NCBI RefSeq assembly: GCF_900519355.1
Contig: NZ_ULHE01000005.1
Coordinates: 186,001 to 250,000, forward strand
DNA: 64,000 bases
Direction: 5' to 3'
Source: Corynebacterium lactis
Lineage (GTDB): Bacteria; Actinomycetota; Actinomycetes; Mycobacteriales; Mycobacteriaceae
Below are positions 29,500 to 38,828 of this stretch, one piece after another (position 1 is the first letter of the stretch; each line of letters starts with the position of its first letter). Made by a program: the position numbers and the translations under genes. The notes beneath the pieces are model-generated. The model worked only from the letters and a program-made list of their open reading frames with translations, was not told the DNA's origin and searched no databases.

Positions 29500-31119
29500 G
29501 TGGTGTCGCGAAATATTAAGTTCCGTGCATCCCATTGGACACGCCCCATCGCTGGCGTCATGATCGCGGGCCTTGTTGCGACCAATTCTCCGGTCGCCTC
29601 AGCGCAACCGCTGAATCCAAGCAATGCCCAAATTCGACAGGCGGAGGAAGTGGCGGCAAACGCCTCCGTGCTTCAATCTCTAGTTTCCAACGTAACCCAG
29701 CGCGAGCGTCAAGTTGCAGACCTTGAACTTCGCATGGGTGAGTTGCGCGAGTCGGTCAACAAGGCGATGGTCGACTTGGAAGCGGCCCGCGACAATGCCA
29801 ACCGCGCCCGCGCCGCAGTGGACGAGGCGCGAACCCAGTTGCAGCGCGCACACCGTGACCTGGTTAGCGCTCAGAAGCAGTTCGACAACATCGCCCGCTC
29901 GGTGATGCGCCAGGGCGCCTCGCACGGCTCCTTCCTTCAGGGCGCACAAGGGGTTGCCGACGCGCTGAACCGCCAGGCTGCCATTCGTCGTGAAGCGGAT
30001 AAGCAGAAGCAGTCCGTCGACCGCCTTGACAAGGCCCGTACCGAGGCTGCAAACGAAGAGTCCTCGCTGCGCGACAAGCAAGCGCAGGCCGAAACCGCGG
30101 AGTCGACCGCCCAGCAGCGTCACGCCGACGCCGAGTCCGCCTACAGCAACGCCAGTGGCGAGCTTGAGAAGGAACAGGCCTCCTACCGACAGGCCCAGGT
30201 CGAAAGGGAAGCCGCAAAGGCAGCTCTCGATGCCGCCCGAGGCGCCGTCAACGACCTGAACAGCCAGCGCAAGGAATACGAGTCGGAGCAGGCGAAGAAG
30301 GAAGCCGAGGACGCCGCCGCCAAGAAGGCTGCTACCGAGGCTGCCGCGAAGGCCCGTTCGGAGGCGCAGGCGCGTCAGGATGCGTCCGCTAATGCGTCGA
30401 ACTCCGGCACCACTACTGGCGGTGCCGGCTCTAATTCGACTACCTCTGGTACCGCTGGCTCCACCTCTTCGTCGGGCTCCACCGGCTCCGGTTCCTCGAC
30501 CGGCTCCACCGGGTCCGCGACCACGGGTTCCGGCACCACCTCCGGCACTGGATCTAGCTCCAGCACCGATTCGAGCACCAGTTCCGAGGAGGAGTCCTCG
30601 GCATCGTCGTCCGACTCCACTGATACGTCCTCGGGTACCCCGGCGCAGACCGCAACTCCGGCCAACCCCGAGACCGGCCAGGTCACCTCTGGTTCTTCCA
30701 GTGCCAAGGTCGAAGCTGTGATCGCACGCGCCATGAGCCAGCTGGGCGTCCCGTATGCCTGGGGTGGCGGTGACGCCAACGGCCCCACCAGGGGTATCCG
30801 AGACGGAGGCGTGGCGGATGCGCACGGCGACTACAACAAGATCGGTTTCGACTGCTCGGGCCTGACGATCTACGCATACGCCGCTGTCGGAATCTCCCTT
30901 CCGCACTACACCGGCTACCAGTACCAGCGTGGCACTCACTACCCGGTGTCGCAGATGAAGCGCGGCGACCTCCTCTTCTGGGGTCCCAACGGCCACGGCC
31001 ATGTTGCGATCTACCTCGGTGACGGACAGATGATCGAGGCTCCGCAGTCCGGTTCTGTGGTCCAGATTTCCCCGGTCCGCTATAACGGAATGACGCCGAA
31101 CGTCGTCCGCTTGGTCTAA
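29500..31119 (+). CDS. Secreted NlpC/P60 peptidoglycan endopeptidase (RipA/RipC-like)
   Basis: Exported cell-wall hydrolase of 539 residues that likely cuts D-Glu–DAP bonds during cell separation. A signal peptide (about residues 1-36, ending SPVASAQP) precedes a long coiled coil (about 40-295, rich in Ala, Glu, Gln, Arg), then a Ser/Thr/Gly-rich linker with acidic patches (about 297-405), and a C-terminal NlpC/P60 domain with the catalytic Cys in GFDCSGLTIYAY and His in GHGHVAIYLGDG. The coiled coil plus hydrolase is the RipC/PcsB plan. The start is GTG 29500 with GAGGAGT upstream. Only one such gene is present, unlike the ripA–ripB pair of M. tuberculosis. Confidence 0.92.
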   Translation: MVSRNIKFRASHWTRPIAGVMIAGLVATNSPVASAQPLNPSNAQIRQAEEVAANASVLQSLVSNVTQRERQVADLELRMGELRESVNKAMVDLEAARDNANRARAAVDEARTQLQRAHRDLVSAQKQFDNIARSVMRQGASHGSFLQGAQGVADALNRQAAIRREADKQKQSVDRLDKARTEAANEESSLRDKQAQAETAESTAQQRHADAESAYSNASGELEKEQASYRQAQVEREAAKAALDAARGAVNDLNSQRKEYESEQAKKEAEDAAAKKAATEAAAKARSEAQARQDASANASNSGTTTGGAGSNSTTSGTAGSTSSSGSTGSGSSTGSTGSATTGSGTTSGTGSSSSTDSSTSSEEESSASSSDSTDTSSGTPAQTATPANPETGQVTSGSSSAKVEAVIARAMSQLGVPYAWGGGDANGPTRGIRDGGVADAHGDYNKIGFDCSGLTIYAYAAVGISLPHYTGYQYQRGTHYPVSQMKRGDLLFWGPNGHGHVAIYLGDGQMIEAPQSGSVVQISPVRYNGMTPNVVRLV

Positions 31120-31176
31120 TCCCTGTCGCCTAGTCCGGTCGCTCAGGCCGAGCCCCGCCACAAAGAAGGTTTACCC

Positions 31177-32166
31177 GTGACCCACGCATCCGCACCCGTC
31201 CACGCCGAACTCGAACGCGCTTACGCAGAACTGGGCAAGGTCGTCGTCGGGCAGGAGCACCTGTGCAAGCAGCTCTTCGTCGCGATGCTCGCCGGCGGTC
31301 ACGTCCTCCTCGAGGGTGTCCCCGGCGTCGCGAAGACCCTGGCGGTGTCGACCTTTGCCAAGGTCATCGGCGGGTCCTATTCCCGCATCCAGTTCACGCC
31401 GGACCTCGTCCCCTCCGATATCGTCGGCACGCGGATCTTCCGCCAGAATTCCTCGGAGTTTCTGTTGGAGCACGGTCCTGTCATGGCCAATATTGTGCTG
31501 GCCGACGAGATCAACCGCGCCCCAGCTAAAGTCCAGTCGGCGCTGCTGGAGGTCATGGCGGAGCACCAGGTTTCCATCGCCGGGAATACGACCCCCGTGC
31601 CGGAGCCCTTCCTCGTTCTGGCAACGCAAAACCCCATCGAGAACCAGGGTGTCTATCCGCTGCCGGAGGCGCAGCGGGACCGCTTCCTGTTCAAAGTGCT
31701 CGTCGGCTACCCGACTCCGGCCGAAGAGCGCGAAATTGTCTACCGCATGGGGGCGACGCCGCCGGTCGCGAAGCAGATCCTCGCGCCCTATGGGGTCCGG
31801 GCCCTCCAGCAGGCGACCCGCGAGGTCTTCGTCCATCACACCCTCATTGACTACGTCGTCGCCGTGGTCGAGCTGAGTCGCTCGCCGCTTCGCGCGGATC
31901 TGAAGGACGTCGACCGTTGGCTGTCCTACGGCGCCTCGCCGCGAGCCACTCTCGGCGCAATCGCTGCCGCCCGCGCTCACGCCCTGTTTTCGGGCCGGGA
32001 CTACGTGATACCGGACGACGTCGTCGCCGTCCTCCCGGATGTCCTGCGCCACCGCCTGGTGCTGTCCTACGAGGGGCTTGCCGACGGCGTTACCCCGGAG
32101 CACGTCATCGACCAGATTCTGTCGCGGGTTCGCCTTCCCCAGGCCGCCCAGGGCGATCTCAACTAG
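31177..32166 (+). CDS. moxR: MoxR-family AAA+ ATPase
   Basis: Cytoplasmic chaperone-like ATPase of 329 residues. Walker A is GVPGVAKTLAVSTF, Walker B with the following sensor region is VLADEINRAPAKVQSALLEVMAEHQVS, and the sensor-1 region is LATQNPIENQGVYPLPEAQRDRFLFK. It starts at a GTG after AAGAAGG. It heads a moxR–DUF58–VWA cluster, the usual trio, in which MoxR is thought to remodel a target together with the VWA protein. The place after the NlpC/P60 gene corresponds to Rv1479 (moxR1). Confidence 0.95.
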   Translation: MTHASAPVHAELERAYAELGKVVVGQEHLCKQLFVAMLAGGHVLLEGVPGVAKTLAVSTFAKVIGGSYSRIQFTPDLVPSDIVGTRIFRQNSSEFLLEHGPVMANIVLADEINRAPAKVQSALLEVMAEHQVSIAGNTTPVPEPFLVLATQNPIENQGVYPLPEAQRDRFLFKVLVGYPTPAEEREIVYRMGATPPVAKQILAPYGVRALQQATREVFVHHTLIDYVVAVVELSRSPLRADLKDVDRWLSYGASPRATLGAIAAARAHALFSGRDYVIPDDVVAVLPDVLRHRLVLSYEGLADGVTPEHVIDQILSRVRLPQAAQGDLN

Positions 32167-32196
32167 GGCGACCAGGACGAGGACGAACTGCTGTAG

Positions 32197-33069
32197 ATGC
32201 ATACGACGGACGAGGCGGACTTTGTTGCCCAGGATCTCGGTCGGGTCTTGGCGTATATCGAACTAACCGTCAACAGGCGCCTGAGTGGCCTGCTGCGCGG
32301 GAGCTTCCTGTCGGCGTTTAACGGTCCCGGTTCCCAACCGGACACTGCTCGCGAGTACGAAATCGGCGATGACGTCCGGCGCATGGACTGGGCTGTGACA
32401 GCCCGCACAGGCGTCGCGCACGTGCGTACGGAGGAGGCCGAGCGAGAGCTCGAGTGTTGGATTGTCGCCGAACCAGCCGCGCGCCTGTCGACGGGCGTCT
32501 CTGACACCACCAAGCGTCACCTGCTGCTCGCCGCCGCGGGCGCTATCGCCATGCTCAACGATGCGCCGGGGTCGCGCACCGGGCTCATCGCGGGGCCGGT
32601 GAGCTTTGCCGCTGGCAGCGGACGCACGCACAGCCTTGGCCTGCTGCGCAGCCTCGCTTCCGCGCACGCCGAGTCGACTCTCGCCTCGGACATCGACGTC
32701 GCGATGACAAGGTCACCACGTGCAGGGCTAATCGTCGTCATCTCCGATTTCCTCGGCCCCCTAGACTGGATCACGCCGCTAAAAGTCGCGTCGGCTCGCT
32801 CGGAGGTGCTGGCGATCCGCCTTGTCGACCCGGCCGACGAGGCATTGCCCGGCCAGGGGCCAGTGCTCCTCGCCGATTCCGCGACCGGCCGCACTGTCGA
32901 GTTGACCATCAATGACAAGACGCGCGAGGAATATGCGAAGCAGGCGGCTGCCCATCATTCCGAGGTTGTGGAAAACTTGCGGGCGCTTCACGCCAGGATT
33001 ATCACCCTGCGTACCGACGGGGACTGGGTCCTGGACTTCGCACGCCAGCTCGAGGCGCCGGAAAGGTAG
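32197..33069 (+). CDS. DUF58 domain protein
   Basis: 290-residue protein of the MoxR cluster (Rv1480-like). The family core is GSFLSAFNGPGSQPDTAREYEIGDDVRRMDWAVTARTGVAHVRTEEAERELECWI, and the C-terminal part has a vWA-like fold with VVISDFLGPLDWITPLKVASAR. It has no obvious membrane segment, so it is probably peripheral. It ends 6 nt before the VWA gene. Its exact role is unknown in any organism; it presumably works with MoxR and the VWA protein. Confidence 0.9.
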   Translation: MHTTDEADFVAQDLGRVLAYIELTVNRRLSGLLRGSFLSAFNGPGSQPDTAREYEIGDDVRRMDWAVTARTGVAHVRTEEAERELECWIVAEPAARLSTGVSDTTKRHLLLAAAGAIAMLNDAPGSRTGLIAGPVSFAAGSGRTHSLGLLRSLASAHAESTLASDIDVAMTRSPRAGLIVVISDFLGPLDWITPLKVASARSEVLAIRLVDPADEALPGQGPVLLADSATGRTVELTINDKTREEYAKQAAAHHSEVVENLRALHARIITLRTDGDWVLDFARQLEAPER

Positions 33070-33075
33070 GCGAAC

Positions 33076-34068
33076 GTGGGATTCCTAGATGCGATATTCG
33101 CGCACCCGGCATGGCTTGCCGGGCTGATCCTTCCTGCCGCAGGCGCCGTTGCCTATTGGCTCAGCACCCGCAACCGGGCTAAGCGGGCGATCGCCTTCGG
33201 CAACTTTGCCATCGTCGGAAAGCTCGCGTCGGGTGCGCGGAGCTGGATGAGCCACCTCGCGGTGGTGCTCGCGCTGCTGTCGCTGACCCTGGTGATTATC
33301 GGTCTGGCCGGTCCGATTTCGGAGACGAAGGTCGCGCGCAACAGGGCGACGGTGATGATGGTCGTCGACGTGTCGCTGTCGATGTCGGCCACCGACGTCT
33401 CGCCCGACCGGATTACGGCGGCGAAGGAGGCCGGCAGGGAATTCGTGGAGAAACTGCCGGATAACCTCAATATTGGCCTGGTGACCTTCTCCGGGCGCGC
33501 CCAGATTCCGGTGACCCCCACGACCGATCATGACACCGTGATACGCGCGCTCGACGGAGCCGAGCTGGACCAAGCTACCGCCACGGGCGACGCGATTGCC
33601 TCGGCCCTCGATTCCATCAAACAATTCACAGAGTCCGTTCGGGGCGGAGCCGACGGCACCCCACCGGCCACCATTGTCCTGCTATCCGACGGCAAGCAGA
33701 CGGTTCCCCAGGAACTCGATGACCCCCGCGGCGCCTATACCGCTGCTGACAAAGCGGCCAAGGCGGGAATCCCCATTAGCACGATTTCTTTCGGAACCCA
33801 GGACGGAGCCATCATCGTCCAGGGTGAACAGATTCCCGTGCCGAACGACGACGAGTCGCTGCGCGAAATCGCCCGCAAGACGAAGGGCAATTTCTACAGC
33901 GCCGACTCGCTGGAGAAGCTTCGCGACGCCTACTCCGACCTCGAGGACGACATCGGCTATGAGCTAAAGCGCGCCGAGAATCCGCGCCCGTTCCTCATTG
34001 CCGCGTTTATAACTTTGACCGCGACGATCGCTGCCCACCTGGTCGCAAGTAGGCGGATCCCAGAATAG
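33076..34068 (+). CDS. Membrane-anchored VWA (BatA-like) protein
   Basis: 330 residues. There are two N-terminal membrane segments (about 10-27 and 58-80) and one at the C-terminus (about 308-325). Between them is a von Willebrand A domain with the MIDAS motif [12 protein letters not shown] (DxSxS), a conserved threonine in [11 protein letters not shown] and the Asp of [10 protein letters not shown]. The domain is probably extracytoplasmic-loop or cytosol-facing depending on topology. Starts at GTG. Corresponds to Rv1481 and completes the moxR trio. Confidence 0.92.
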   Translation: MGFLDAIFAHPAWLAGLILPAAGAVAYWLSTRNRAKRAIAFGNFAIVGKLASGARSWMSHLAVVLALLSLTLVIIGLAGPISETKVARNRATVMMVVDVSLSMSATDVSPDRITAAKEAGREFVEKLPDNLNIGLVTFSGRAQIPVTPTTDHDTVIRALDGAELDQATATGDAIASALDSIKQFTESVRGGADGTPPATIVLLSDGKQTVPQELDDPRGAYTAADKAAKAGIPISTISFGTQDGAIIVQGEQIPVPNDDESLREIARKTKGNFYSADSLEKLRDAYSDLEDDIGYELKRAENPRPFLIAAFITLTATIAAHLVASRRIPE

Positions 34069-34130
34069 GCGACCCCGAAAGGACAGCCGTCTCAGAGTTG
34101 TCTAAGGCAAGGCTATTAAACTTTGTCAAC

Positions 34131-35204
34131 ATGTCCTCGCAGATTTACGACGCGCTGCTTTTCCTTTCCTTCGGCGGCCCAGAGAAGATGGACGACGTCC
34201 GCCCGTTCCTCGAAAACGTCACCCGTGGCCGGGGTATCCCGCCGGAGCGGCTGGATGAGGTGGGGGAGCACTATTCGCACTTCAACGGCAAATCCCCGCT
34301 CAACGACCTCAATCGGGAGATGATTGCCAATCTCAAGGACGCCCTAGACCAGCGCGGGATTGATCTTCCGGTCTACTTCGGCAACCGCAACTGGCACCCG
34401 ATGGCCGAGGACACTGCGGAGCGCATGGCGCGCGATGGGGTACACAACGCACTGGTCTTTGCTACGAGCGCCTGGGCGGGGTATTCCGGCTGTCGCCAGT
34501 ATCACGAGGACATCGCCCGTATCCGCGAGCATCTCGGTGACCGGGCCTTCGGTATGGAAAAGATCCGCGGGTTCCATGACCATCCTCTGTTCATCGGCGC
34601 GTACGTCGACGCCGTGGAGGAGTCACTGTCGAAGATTCCCCAGGACAGGAGGGGCGGAGCGCGCCTGGTCTTTACTGCGCATTCGATTCCGGTGTCCGCC
34701 GATCGTGCATCGGGACCGAGTGACGGGGGCGGAAACCTTTACTCCCGGCAGGTGCGAGAGGCCGCCCAGCTCATCGCGGATCGCGTGGGCGTCGAGGACT
34801 TCGACGTCGTCTGGCAGTCCCGCTCCGGCCCCGCGCACGTGCCCTGGCTCGAGCCGGACATCGTCGACCACGTGGAGGACCTGGTTTCGCGCGGGGTCAA
34901 CGCCGCGGTGGTCTGCCCAGTTGGCTTCATCTCGGACCACGTCGAGGTTGCTTGGGACCTGGACTCGGAGCTGCAGGACGAAATGGCCCACCACGATATC
35001 GTCATCGAACGCGTCGCGACTCCGGGGCCGACCGCGTCGTTTACCGCCATGATTGTGGAACTGATTGAAGAGCGACTCCGCGGGGTGCCACCGCGCCGCC
35101 TGGGTTCCGAGCCCCTGTACGGCGCGGCCTGCAACGGCGCTCCCTGCGCCGCGAATTGCTGTGTGCCGCAGCGTCGGCGGCCGTCGGCAAGCACCGCGAA
35201 CTAG
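34131..35204 (+). CDS. hemH: Ferrochelatase (coproporphyrin-type, CpfC-like)
   Basis: Inserts Fe2+ into the porphyrin; actinobacterial members act on coproporphyrin III. The 357-residue protein has the family motifs [20 protein letters not shown] at the N-terminus, [14 protein letters not shown] with the catalytic His, and [17 protein letters not shown] with the conserved Glu. The C-terminus has a cysteine cluster ([11 protein letters not shown]) that fits the [2Fe-2S] ligands of actinobacterial ferrochelatases. I place the start at ATG 34131 ([11 protein letters not shown]) rather than TTG 34098: a CTATTA/TATTAA -10-like box at 34113-34119 would leave only a very short leader. It closes the cluster that starts with the NlpC/P60 gene. 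Confidence 0.95.
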   Translation: MSSQIYDALLFLSFGGPEKMDDVRPFLENVTRGRGIPPERLDEVGEHYSHFNGKSPLNDLNREMIANLKDALDQRGIDLPVYFGNRNWHPMAEDTAERMARDGVHNALVFATSAWAGYSGCRQYHEDIARIREHLGDRAFGMEKIRGFHDHPLFIGAYVDAVEESLSKIPQDRRGGARLVFTAHSIPVSADRASGPSDGGGNLYSRQVREAAQLIADRVGVEDFDVVWQSRSGPAHVPWLEPDIVDHVEDLVSRGVNAAVVCPVGFISDHVEVAWDLDSELQDEMAHHDIVIERVATPGPTASFTAMIVELIEERLRGVPPRRLGSEPLYGAACNGAPCAANCCVPQRRRPSASTAN

Positions 35205-35208
35205 CGGG

Positions 35209-36042
35209 TTACCGGGTCCACTCCCGGACGGCGTAGTCGACGGCGCTCATCCTGGCCTGCCGGATAAGCCGCCACAGGGGGATGAGCTGCGGGTCGAAGG
35301 CGCTGCCGCCGACCCCGGACTCGGAGCCTTGGGCCACCGCGAGAATGGAGGACACTCGGTCCGCCCGAGCAAGCACTCCCAGTGCCCTGCGGGGCACGCT
35401 GTCCGGAACGAAGGCCATATCCAGGTGATCGTCGAGCATTCCCACCAGGAGATGCGGATCGACGCGACGTGCTGAAGTCGATGAGACATGGCCACGAGGC
35501 ATCGCCGCGATCGCCTCCGCCGCGCGTCGAGACGCATCCGCCAACTGCAGGTCCGCCTCTCCGGGGCTCAGGTACGCGGGCTCGGGGAGGTGCCCTTCCA
35601 GCGTGTACCACAGCCAGGCGTCCTCGCCGGCGACAAGCACGTGGTTGAAACCGGGCTCGGCGTCCGCCACCACAATCGCGCCGCCCGCAGCAGCAGTCGC
35701 GCGCGTCGCCTCCGTACCCGCGGGCAGCAGCGGCGCGTCACCCGGCCCGGAGAGTACCAGCCGCACCAGTGCCCTCGAATCCTCGCGCCAGTCGCCGCCG
35801 TCCGTCGCCGCCCGCAGCAGTCGCATCATGTCCGCGCACCCCAGGGGCTTGTCGACGTCCACGACGTCGGGGACGACGGCGTCGGCAAGCACGAGCGATC
35901 CGGGCTGAGGAGAGGGGCCTCCCAAGCTTGCGATTGCCTCGGTGGTGTGGTCATATCCCTCGAAGCCCGAAAGCCACGCGCCGAGCCACAGGGCGATGTG
36001 CTGGGTTGGAGTCCATACCTGGTCGAGTACTCGTCGTTGCAT
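35209..36042 (-). CDS. Conserved actinobacterial protein of unknown function (Rv1486c position)
   Basis: 277 residues with no membrane segment, signal peptide or known catalytic motif that I can recognise. The N-terminal half contains WTPTQHIALWLGAWLSGFEGYDHTTEAI, and the C-terminal part has HLLVGMLDDHLDMAFVPDSVPRRALGVLARADRVSSILAVAQ. It lies convergent to hemH (4 nt between stop codons) and divergent from the DUF3097 gene, the same place as Rv1486c. A TAATCT box 9 nt before its ATG suggests leaderless transcription. Confidence 0.75.
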   Translation of the reverse strand: MQRRVLDQVWTPTQHIALWLGAWLSGFEGYDHTTEAIASLGGPSPQPGSLVLADAVVPDVVDVDKPLGCADMMRLLRAATDGGDWREDSRALVRLVLSGPGDAPLLPAGTEATRATAAAGGAIVVADAEPGFNHVLVAGEDAWLWYTLEGHLPEPAYLSPGEADLQLADASRRAAEAIAAMPRGHVSSTSARRVDPHLLVGMLDDHLDMAFVPDSVPRRALGVLARADRVSSILAVAQGSESGVGGSAFDPQLIPLWRLIRQARMSAVDYAVREWTR

Positions 36043-36051
36043 AATGCACCA

Positions 36052-36069
36052 AGATTAACCTGTTAACCT
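36052..36069. promoter_or_regulatory. Compact divergent leaderless promoters
   Basis: The 35-nt gap contains TAATCT on the minus strand (36057-36052), 9 nt from the leftward ATG, and TAACCT on the plus strand (36064-36069), 8 nt from the rightward ATG. TTAACCT occurs twice in tandem. Both genes can be served only by leaderless or nearly leaderless transcripts, and their -35 regions must lie in or across each other's promoter. Confidence 0.45.
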
Positions 36070-36077
36070 CTATTCTC

Positions 36078-36932
36078 ATGAGTTTCAACGACCCCTACCG
36101 CAATCAGGACGTTCTCGGCGGAGCCCGCGGCCACCGCCGACGCATTCCCGCTCCGGTGCCGGAGGTCGAGGCGCACAACGGGGTCGTGGTCGAAGCTTCC
36201 TACGACGGCTTCGTCGGCGCGATCATCGGCTTGGAAAAGACCTTCGACGGCTGGTGCGTGCGGCTCGAAGACCGCAGGGGCGTGGCCAGGCTCTTCCCGA
36301 TGAACGAGCGCGGATTCCTCATCGACGGCAAGCCCGTGACCCTCGTGCGCCCCAAGGCAAAGCCGGTGCCTGCGTCCAAGAATCTCTCCGCCTCGGGTTC
36401 GCGGAAGGTGGAAAACGTCAAGGCACGCGTGGCGCTGCCCAGCCGCATCTGGGTCGAGGGCATCCATGACGCAGCAATCGTGGAAAAGGTCTGGGGACAT
36501 GACCTGCGCGTCGAGGGCGTCGTGGTGGAGTATCTGGAGGGCCTGGACAACCTCCCCGCGAAACTCGCCGAGTTCGGCCCCGGCCCGAAGCGCAGGGTGG
36601 GGGTCTTGGCAGATCACCTGGTGGAGGGGTCGAAGGAGTCGAAGCTCACCCAGCAGCTGGGCCCGCACGTGATGGTGACGGGACACCCGTTTATCGACGT
36701 GTGGGAGGCCGTCAAGCCCGCCTCGGTCGGTATTAAGGGGTGGCCGAAAGTGCCCTACGGCGAGAACTGGAAGACCGGTACCTGCGAGCGACTCGGCTGG
36801 GGCTCGGACCCGAAAGAGGGCTGGCGAAGGGTGTATTCCGCAGTTCACACCTACCGCGATTTGGAGTCCGATCTGATCGGCGCGGTCGAGCGCCTCGTCG
36901 ACTTCGTCACCGAACCGCACCTGCAATTCTGA
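36078..36932 (+). CDS. DUF3097 family protein with TOPRIM-like segment
   Basis: 284 residues, a conserved actinobacterial family without defined function. The N-terminal 90 residues contain a small beta domain (GVVVEASYDGFVGAIIGLEKTFDGWCVRLEDRRG). The central part WVEGIHDAAIVEKVWGHDLRVEGVVVEYLEGLDNL resembles a TOPRIM fold (Glu followed by an acidic motif), and GVLADHLVEGSKESKLTQQ continues the pattern. A nucleic-acid role is possible by analogy but unproven. ATG 36078 is preceded by a leaderless-type -10. Confidence 0.85.
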   Translation: MSFNDPYRNQDVLGGARGHRRRIPAPVPEVEAHNGVVVEASYDGFVGAIIGLEKTFDGWCVRLEDRRGVARLFPMNERGFLIDGKPVTLVRPKAKPVPASKNLSASGSRKVENVKARVALPSRIWVEGIHDAAIVEKVWGHDLRVEGVVVEYLEGLDNLPAKLAEFGPGPKRRVGVLADHLVEGSKESKLTQQLGPHVMVTGHPFIDVWEAVKPASVGIKGWPKVPYGENWKTGTCERLGWGSDPKEGWRRVYSAVHTYRDLESDLIGAVERLVDFVTEPHLQF

Positions 36933-36948
36933 CTGTAGGGTGGGAGGC

Positions 36949-37386
36949 GTGATTGCACTCCTCTGGCTCGGCGCAGCCGTACTCCTGGCCCTCGGCGAAC
37001 TCATCGTGGCGGATCTCTCGCTGCTGATGTTGTCCGGCGGTGCGCTGGCAGCCGCCGGCTCCAGCCAGTTGGGGGCACCACTGTGGCTCGACGTTGTCGT
37101 ATTCACCGTGGTCGCCGTGGCCCTCGTGCTCACGGTCCGGCCGATGCTCCGTCGACGCATGGCAGTCGGGGACAGGACGAGCGAGCTCGAGTCGAGGCCC
37201 GAGCTGCTACCAGGGAAATCGGCCCTGGTCGTGGAAGCGGTTAGCTCCTCGGCTGGCCTGATCAAGGTAGGCGGGGAGTTCTGGAGCGCACGGGCACTGG
37301 TCCCAGGCGAGACATTCGCGCCGGAGTCCAGCGTCACGATTGTGCAAATTTCGGGTAACACCGCCATCGTCGACAAGCAGCTTTAG
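36949..37386 (+). CDS. NfeD-like membrane protein
   Basis: 145 residues (Rv1487-like). Two or three membrane segments (IALLWLGAAVLLALGELIVA, and LWLDVVVFTVVAVALVLTV near residue 50) are followed by a cytoplasmic or periplasmic OB-fold domain (LLPGKSALVVEAVSSSAGLIKVGGEFWSARAL). The GTG at 36949 has GGGAGGC upstream. It is followed by an SPFH/stomatin gene, the usual NfeD–stomatin pair thought to organise membrane microdomains and quality control. Confidence 0.9.
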   Translation: MIALLWLGAAVLLALGELIVADLSLLMLSGGALAAAGSSQLGAPLWLDVVVFTVVAVALVLTVRPMLRRRMAVGDRTSELESRPELLPGKSALVVEAVSSSAGLIKVGGEFWSARALVPGETFAPESSVTIVQISGNTAIVDKQL

Positions 37387-37436
37387 TAAACGTAAATAAC
37401 GTACGAAACACGCCAGACAAGAAACGAGGTCCGAAA

Positions 37437-38690
37437 ATGATAGGGCTAGCAATCCTCGGTGTCATCGTCCTCTTCGTCATCCTCCTGGTTCTCAAGGCCA
37501 TCGTCCTCGTGCCCCAGGGGGAGGCGGCAATCGTCGAGAGGCTGGGCCGATACACCCAGACTCTCAACAGTGGCCTGAACTTCATCATTCCAATCGTCGA
37601 CCGCGTCCGTGAGAAGGTCGATACCCGAGAACGCATGGTGACGTTTCCTCCGCAGGCCGTCATCACCGAAGACAACCTGACCGTCGCCATCGACACCGTC
37701 GTTACCTTCCAGGTCAACGAGCCAGAACGAGCCATCTACGGCATCGCCGACTACATCTTCGGCATTGAGCAGATTACGACGGCGACGCTGCGCGACGTCG
37801 TCGGCGGGCTGACTCTGGAGGAGACCCTGACGTCCCGCGACTACATCAACAGGCGCCTGCGCGGAGAGCTGGATGAGGCCACCGCGAAGTGGGGCCTGCG
37901 GATTGCGCGAGTGGAGCTAAAGGCGATCGAGCCGCCGCCGTCTATCCAGCAGTCCATGGAGAAGCAGATGAAGGCGGACCGCGAGAAGCGGGCCATGATT
38001 CTGACGGCCGAGGGTACGCGCGAGGCGGAAATTAAGACCGCCGAGGGCCGCAAGCAGGCCCAGATCCTGGCCGCCGAGGGCGATAAGCACGCGGCCATTC
38101 TCGCCGCAGAGGCCGAGCGGCAGGCCACTATCCTGCGCGCCGAGGGCGCTCGCGCTGCGAAGTACCTCGAAGCGCAGGGTGACGCCCGAGCTATTCAGAA
38201 GGTCAACGCGGCGGTGAAGGCATCTCAGTTGACCCCGGAGCTGTTGGCCTGGCAGTACCTCGAGAAGCTCCCCGAGCTGGCGAACAAGGACGGCAACACC
38301 GTCTGGATGGTGCCCGCACAGTTCGGCGACAGCCTCGAGGCCTTCGCTAAGGCATTCGGGCGTAAAGACGAGGACGGTGTGTTCCGCTACGAGCCCCCGG
38401 CGGTGAGCAAGGAGACCAGGGAAGAAGCCGATCAGGGCCGCGACGAGAACTGGTTCGATATGTCGACAAACCCCGAACTCGCTAAGGCCGTGGCAGCCGC
38501 CAACGAGGTCGCCAACCGCCCGGTCGAGGACCCGATTTCCGCCGCCGGCGGACAAAAGCAGAAGTCCGCGACTACGATCACCTCGCAGCCGGAGGAAGGC
38601 CTGAAGGAGCTGGAATCGGATTCAGCCAACTCGCCCGGCTATCTTCCCGGCGTGCGCCACTCCGCAAGCGACGATGCCCAACCCGCGTAG
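37437..38690 (+). CDS. SPFH/Band 7 (stomatin/flotillin-like) membrane protein
   Basis: 417 residues (Rv1488-like). An N-terminal membrane anchor (residues 1-24) is followed by the Band 7 domain (VPQGEAAIVERLGRYTQTLNSGLNFIIP ... TLRDVVGGLTLEETLTSRDYINRRLRGELDEATAKWGLRIARVELKAI). A long Ala/Glu/Lys coiled coil follows (about 180-260, repeated AEGxKxAxI pattern). The C-terminal 100 residues are polar and probably disordered. It forms a two-gene unit with NfeD, with RBS AACGAGG before the ATG. Confidence 0.93.
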   Translation: MIGLAILGVIVLFVILLVLKAIVLVPQGEAAIVERLGRYTQTLNSGLNFIIPIVDRVREKVDTRERMVTFPPQAVITEDNLTVAIDTVVTFQVNEPERAIYGIADYIFGIEQITTATLRDVVGGLTLEETLTSRDYINRRLRGELDEATAKWGLRIARVELKAIEPPPSIQQSMEKQMKADREKRAMILTAEGTREAEIKTAEGRKQAQILAAEGDKHAAILAAEAERQATILRAEGARAAKYLEAQGDARAIQKVNAAVKASQLTPELLAWQYLEKLPELANKDGNTVWMVPAQFGDSLEAFAKAFGRKDEDGVFRYEPPAVSKETREEADQGRDENWFDMSTNPELAKAVAAANEVANRPVEDPISAAGGQKQKSATTITSQPEEGLKELESDSANSPGYLPGVRHSASDDAQPA

Positions 38691-38740
38691 TCCGCGGAGC
38701 TCACTCACGATACCGACCAAATAAAGCACTAGTCGCTGGG

Positions 38741-38776
38741 AGACCCCGCTGCCACTATGAAGGGCGCGGGGTTTTC
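38741..38776 (+). terminator. Terminator after the SPFH gene
   Basis: ACCCCGC (38743-38749) pairs with GCGGGGT (38766-38772) and is followed by TTTT. It lies about 50 nt after the SPFH stop and before the convergent HTH gene. Confidence 0.65.
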
Positions 38777-38828
38777 CACTACCAATACAAAAAACAGCTC
38801 TCAGCTCTGCCCGCTACACCCCGGACAG

